From NCBI GenBank assembly GCA_964035575.1, contig OZ037840.1:1178001-1242000 (forward strand): a DNA stretch of 64,000 nt, read 5' to 3'. Made by a program: the position numbers and the translations under genes. This document shows positions 61,891 to 64,000 of the stretch, in pieces. Below the pieces are notes generated by a model that worked only from the letters and a program-made list of their open reading frames with translations, did not search any database and was not told where the DNA came from. How positions within the stretch are numbered: position 1 is the first letter of the stretch; each line of letters opens with the position of its first letter. Source of the DNA: Rhynchopus sp. YZ270_cl-10. Lineage: Eukaryota; Euglenozoa; Diplonemea; Diplonemida; Diplonemidae.

Positions 61891-64000
61891 TTTTTTCTAA
61901 TTATTTATTTGAAACGCAGAGTTTGTTTTGGCCCCGTCTGTGAGTGTGGGTTGAATTGGAGTCGGGGAGCACAGGTTGGGGAGAAAAGAGAGAGAGGAAA
62001 CAAATACACACGAATTCATCCTTCGATTCCAAAAAGGTCCGATCCTTACAGTTTGTATTATTTCCTAACAACCACTCCGTTACACTGCGTTGTTGTCTGC
62101 AAAAATAATAAAACCTCCTCGAAACTTTTCTACACAAATGATTTCATTGAACGCATCCTCCAGGACCCTAAGGACCCTGAGGGACGCTGCGCGAACAAAA
62201 CATACCCCCCACCCGACCGCCGACCTAAACGGCAAGTACACAAACAAAAGAGGAATACAGAACAAAAGAGGAATCCTGAACCTTGTAACGACCGCCAAAG
62301 GCCAAATACCGCCAGTGTGAACCTTTATAAGGACCTCCGAAACTACGGGCTCTTGTCCTCACATCTCGGGAGGAGTCCGCCTTTTTAACCACCGGGAGCC
62401 GAAGCCCATTTGGCGTCAACAGGATTCGTAAGTCGTAGTCTCTCCCGTCTCCGTAAATCAACCCTTGCTACGAAAGGCTTCCTATACGATGAACAGAGAG
62501 CGGGAGAGCTTCACTACGGAGTTGTGTGCTATGAGCCTGTACTGTATGCCGCGTGCTAGTAGGCTACTCCAACAAGAGTACCGGCACGGTGATGAGAGGC
62601 AAATAGTAACAGTACACCAAAGGTTGCTACTGTGAATAACTAGGCTATAACAGAGTCACTGAGAGCGACCAGCACGAATAGACACCACTGTGGGCCTCAG
62701 CAGTGAGACGTACAGCTTGAAACGGTGCGAAGTGCCAGAGAGCGAATTAATAGGCAACATTGGCCACAGTATGTAATGTGTTTTCTTTCCTCTCTTCAAG
62801 AAAAGCTCTTTACTTATTAAGTTTTGGTTGAGACACATCAATGGTGTCGGGTCTGTGAAGTCACTGAACTATCCAAATATTGAATTATATCGTTAATTAT
62901 TCGTACCCTGCGTTGACCTGACTGCAGGGGAGTTCGCGAACTATCACGACCAGGAATTTTTAAAAAAGATGAAGCAGAGAGTTAAGAGGGGAAGAATAGC
63001 AAAAAACGATGTAAGACAAAGGTTTTACCTGACCAGTGGATTCTCCTGCGTCAGTTTACTCTTTCACAGAACCAAGCAGTGAGACGTAACTAGCGAACGG
63101 TGCTCCCTCTTGACATGGACATGCCACCCCGGTATCACTGTAAAGGAACCGGCCGTAAATGAGAGATAAATGTGCATCCGCAGCTTTGCCATAATTGTGC
63201 ACTAAATAGGTAGCAACAGTGCGCGTTGGAGACGGGTCCACCCAATAGCACAGTTCCACTCATGGAAAATAAAACTGCACTTCTACGTACAGCTTTGCAT
63301 TTGTCTCTGAGCTAGCGGTGACCTGCATATTCCCAAACTCGTGTCACACTGCTTTACCCTATTTCGCTCTTATTGTCCAGAATCACTGTTCTTGCTGTAA
63401 CGACCATTCCCCCACTCAGAGAGGTCGGCCCGACGATCCAGTGCACGAGACCACAGGCCAGAGGCTCTGGGCCCGATAGGCTAGAGAAATCGTATACGTC
63501 GGTAAATATGTAGTATGGCTCGGAGGGGTCGCGACGCTTCTCCTGTGGTGGGGAGTGGTTAGAGTAATAAGGGAATAAAACGCATCAGAGAGTAGTGAAC
63601 TGTATGCACAATAGTCTGGAACAGCGCGCTCACCGGCCGCCAACGTGGGATACAAAAGACGCACCAGCTGTGCTCCAGCCCGGCAGCAAATAGAAAGAAG
63701 AGTGTATAAAATGACCCTAAACCTCTCGTGCTTAGCCACCTTATCGCGGAGCAACATTTTGCGCAGGCCTCCACAAGTATAAGTCCCACACTACTATAAG
63801 TCCGGGTGCGCCAATGGATCAGAGGAAGACAACAGCGCTCCAACCACAAATCGATGCTCCCTGTGTGTGATAGGGGACCACATGTGAAACAAGTACAATA
63901 CAATGATTGAAGGCACTTAAGTCACCCTTACGCATGTCACTAGCGTCCGACAATGAGGAGGCCTTTGAACTGTAAAAATATTAAATATGATGATATGAAC
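61891..64000. other. No recognisable gene; diverged repeat-like DNA
   Basis: Balanced composition. GCAGTGAGACGTA occurs at 62700 and 63076, and 60980-61020 has a loose match to 63690-63735, hinting at an old tandem family. I see no tRNA, rRNA or conserved ORF. Confidence 0.4.

Noticed and set aside
59772-64000. tRNA or other RNA genes
   Set aside because: No cloverleaf-compatible box A and box B pair could be found by eye here or elsewhere. A tRNAscan-SE or Infernal run would settle it.

Overview
This is a nuclear window from a unicellular eukaryote (protist or alga) that I cannot place to genus. The signs are GT-AG introns of 46-47 nt in transposase genes, long single-exon receptor genes with signal peptides, an RLE-type LINE, several hAT DNA transposons, large terminal-inverted-repeat (TIR) elements and long microsatellites. 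TAA, TAG and TGA are all used as stops. Most of the window is repeat; only two genes look like host genes.

Host genes: 15204-18098 and 50647-53556 (both +) encode paralogous type I membrane proteins of 964 and 969 aa. Each has a signal peptide, a 5'-nucleotidase-like ectodomain, a Cys-rich juxtamembrane stretch, one membrane helix, an acidic linker and a class III nucleotidyl-cyclase-like domain. Metal-binding signatures are degraded in both catalytic halves. The ectodomains have diverged, while blocks just after the membrane helix and inside the cyclase-like domain are almost identical in DNA.

Layout: 97-3754, TIR element A1. 4554-5395, deletion derivative of hAT-2. 5.6-13.9 kb, LINE (minus strand) with a 1937-aa polyprotein carrying two OTU-like domains, zinc fingers, reverse transcriptase and endonuclease. 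15.2-18.1 kb, receptor 1. 18.9-24.6 kb, repeat block (J3 split by element L, a GGGTACT array, B1, K with a GTACA array). 24681-28116, hAT-3 with an intact 878-aa transposase. 28.1-29.4 kb, repeat J1 and a copy of the upstream region of receptor 2. 29984-49691, unbroken mosaic of nested and abutting TIR elements: E contains C (with D and B2), hAT-1 (with A2) and hAT-2; then F, G, H and I. 50.6-53.6 kb, receptor 2. 54.3-59.8 kb, element N with B3, M, B4 and GTACAC arrays. 59.8-64 kb, J2 and diverged satellite-like DNA without recognisable genes.

The main structural message is that several non-autonomous elements (A, B within C, H, and B copies within N) share a common core sequence but are bounded by different TIRs built from different short palindromic arrays. 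Target-site duplications can be read for A1, A2 and L (6 bp), hAT-2, its derivative and hAT-3 (8 bp), D (TA) and probably M (4 bp), so relative ages can be ordered: A2 is younger than hAT-1, hAT-2 is younger than E, and L is younger than J3.
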